DNA of 64,000 nt from Chryseobacterium pennae (GTDB lineage Bacteria; Bacteroidota; Bacteroidia; Flavobacteriales; Weeksellaceae). Position numbers and translations under genes: made by a program. The notes beneath the pieces were generated by a model, which was not told the DNA's origin, searched no databases, and worked only from the letters and a program-made list of their open reading frames with translations. Of the stretch, positions 63,886 through 64,000 are shown piece after piece. The stretch is from NCBI RefSeq assembly GCF_003385515.1, contig NZ_QNVT01000011.1:1-64000 (forward strand), given 5' to 3'. How positions within the stretch are numbered: position 1 is the stretch's first letter; every line of letters starts with the position of its first letter.

Positions 63886-64000
63886 AATACAGATATATAA
63901 GATTAATCAAACTTTAAAAACTATATGTTATTTGCCACTAATACACGAATAAAGAATCATTCGTGCATTAGTGGCCATAAAAAACAAGGTTATCTGTATT
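63886..64000. repeat. Nested palindrome at the right edge
   Basis: GCCACTAATACACGAAT (63934-63950) pairs with ATTCGTGCATTAGTGGC (63959-63975) with one mismatch. Outside it, AATACAGATA (63886-63895) is the exact reverse complement of 63991-64000. The element may extend past the window. Confidence 0.7.

Overview
The window is chromosomal DNA of a Flavobacteriales bacterium, most probably Chryseobacterium or a close relative in Weeksellaceae. This rests on the low GC content, type IX secretion and gliding genes (porV, porU, gldJ), many small lipoproteins, promoters of the Bacteroidota form TTG-N19-23-TAnnTTTG, short U-tailed terminators, and intergenic repeats of the kind seen in this group. No rRNA or tRNA gene, CRISPR array or phage was recognised. 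All family names come from reading the sequence, not from database searches.

Left part (1-9 kb): the end of an IS3-type insertion sequence, a YiaA-like membrane protein, a lipoprotein, a frameshifted acyltransferase, ahcY, a HugZ-like protein, a phosphopantetheinyl transferase and a large FUSC/YccS membrane protein. 9-17.5 kb: the porV-porU genes, divergent from gldJ-murF; this block builds and uses the type IX secretion and gliding machinery. 17.5-24 kb: NUDIX hydrolase, SRPBCC protein, an outer-membrane protein-lptC-anmK operon, and holB. 25.3-30.1 kb: a complete TetR-regulated tripartite efflux operon (tetR-tolC-emrA-emrB) behind a clear promoter and operator candidate.

30-49 kb is mixed housekeeping and accessory DNA: a decayed small gene, a DoxD/DoxA protein, an alpha/beta hydrolase, tag, a divergent hxlR/quinone-reductase pair with a perfect inverted-repeat operator, a patatin gene followed by three small genes of unknown role, corA, fabH, a thioredoxin-like protein, a TPR-AraC regulator, a promoter-to-terminator unit with no recognised gene, a class C beta-lactamase-like hydrolase and pruA.

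49.7-61.7 kb is the most coherent system: ureA-ureB-ureC, a beta-barrel protein, ureE-ureF-ureG-ureD, then a UreH/NicO-type nickel permease, a urea transporter, a histidine-rich TonB-dependent receptor and an AraC regulator. Together they could bring nickel and urea from outside the cell to the cytoplasmic urease. The barrel gene between ureC and ureE, and the matching 200-base repeat arrays on both sides of the urea transporter, are the most unusual parts. The right end carries topoisomerase IB, a 55-residue lipoprotein, a DUF6526 protein and a nested palindrome.

Intergenic DNA is rich in dispersed repeats (double hairpins with TTTA loops, GGAAG-rich inverted units, TTTGAGAGT-rich units), which are recorded separately.
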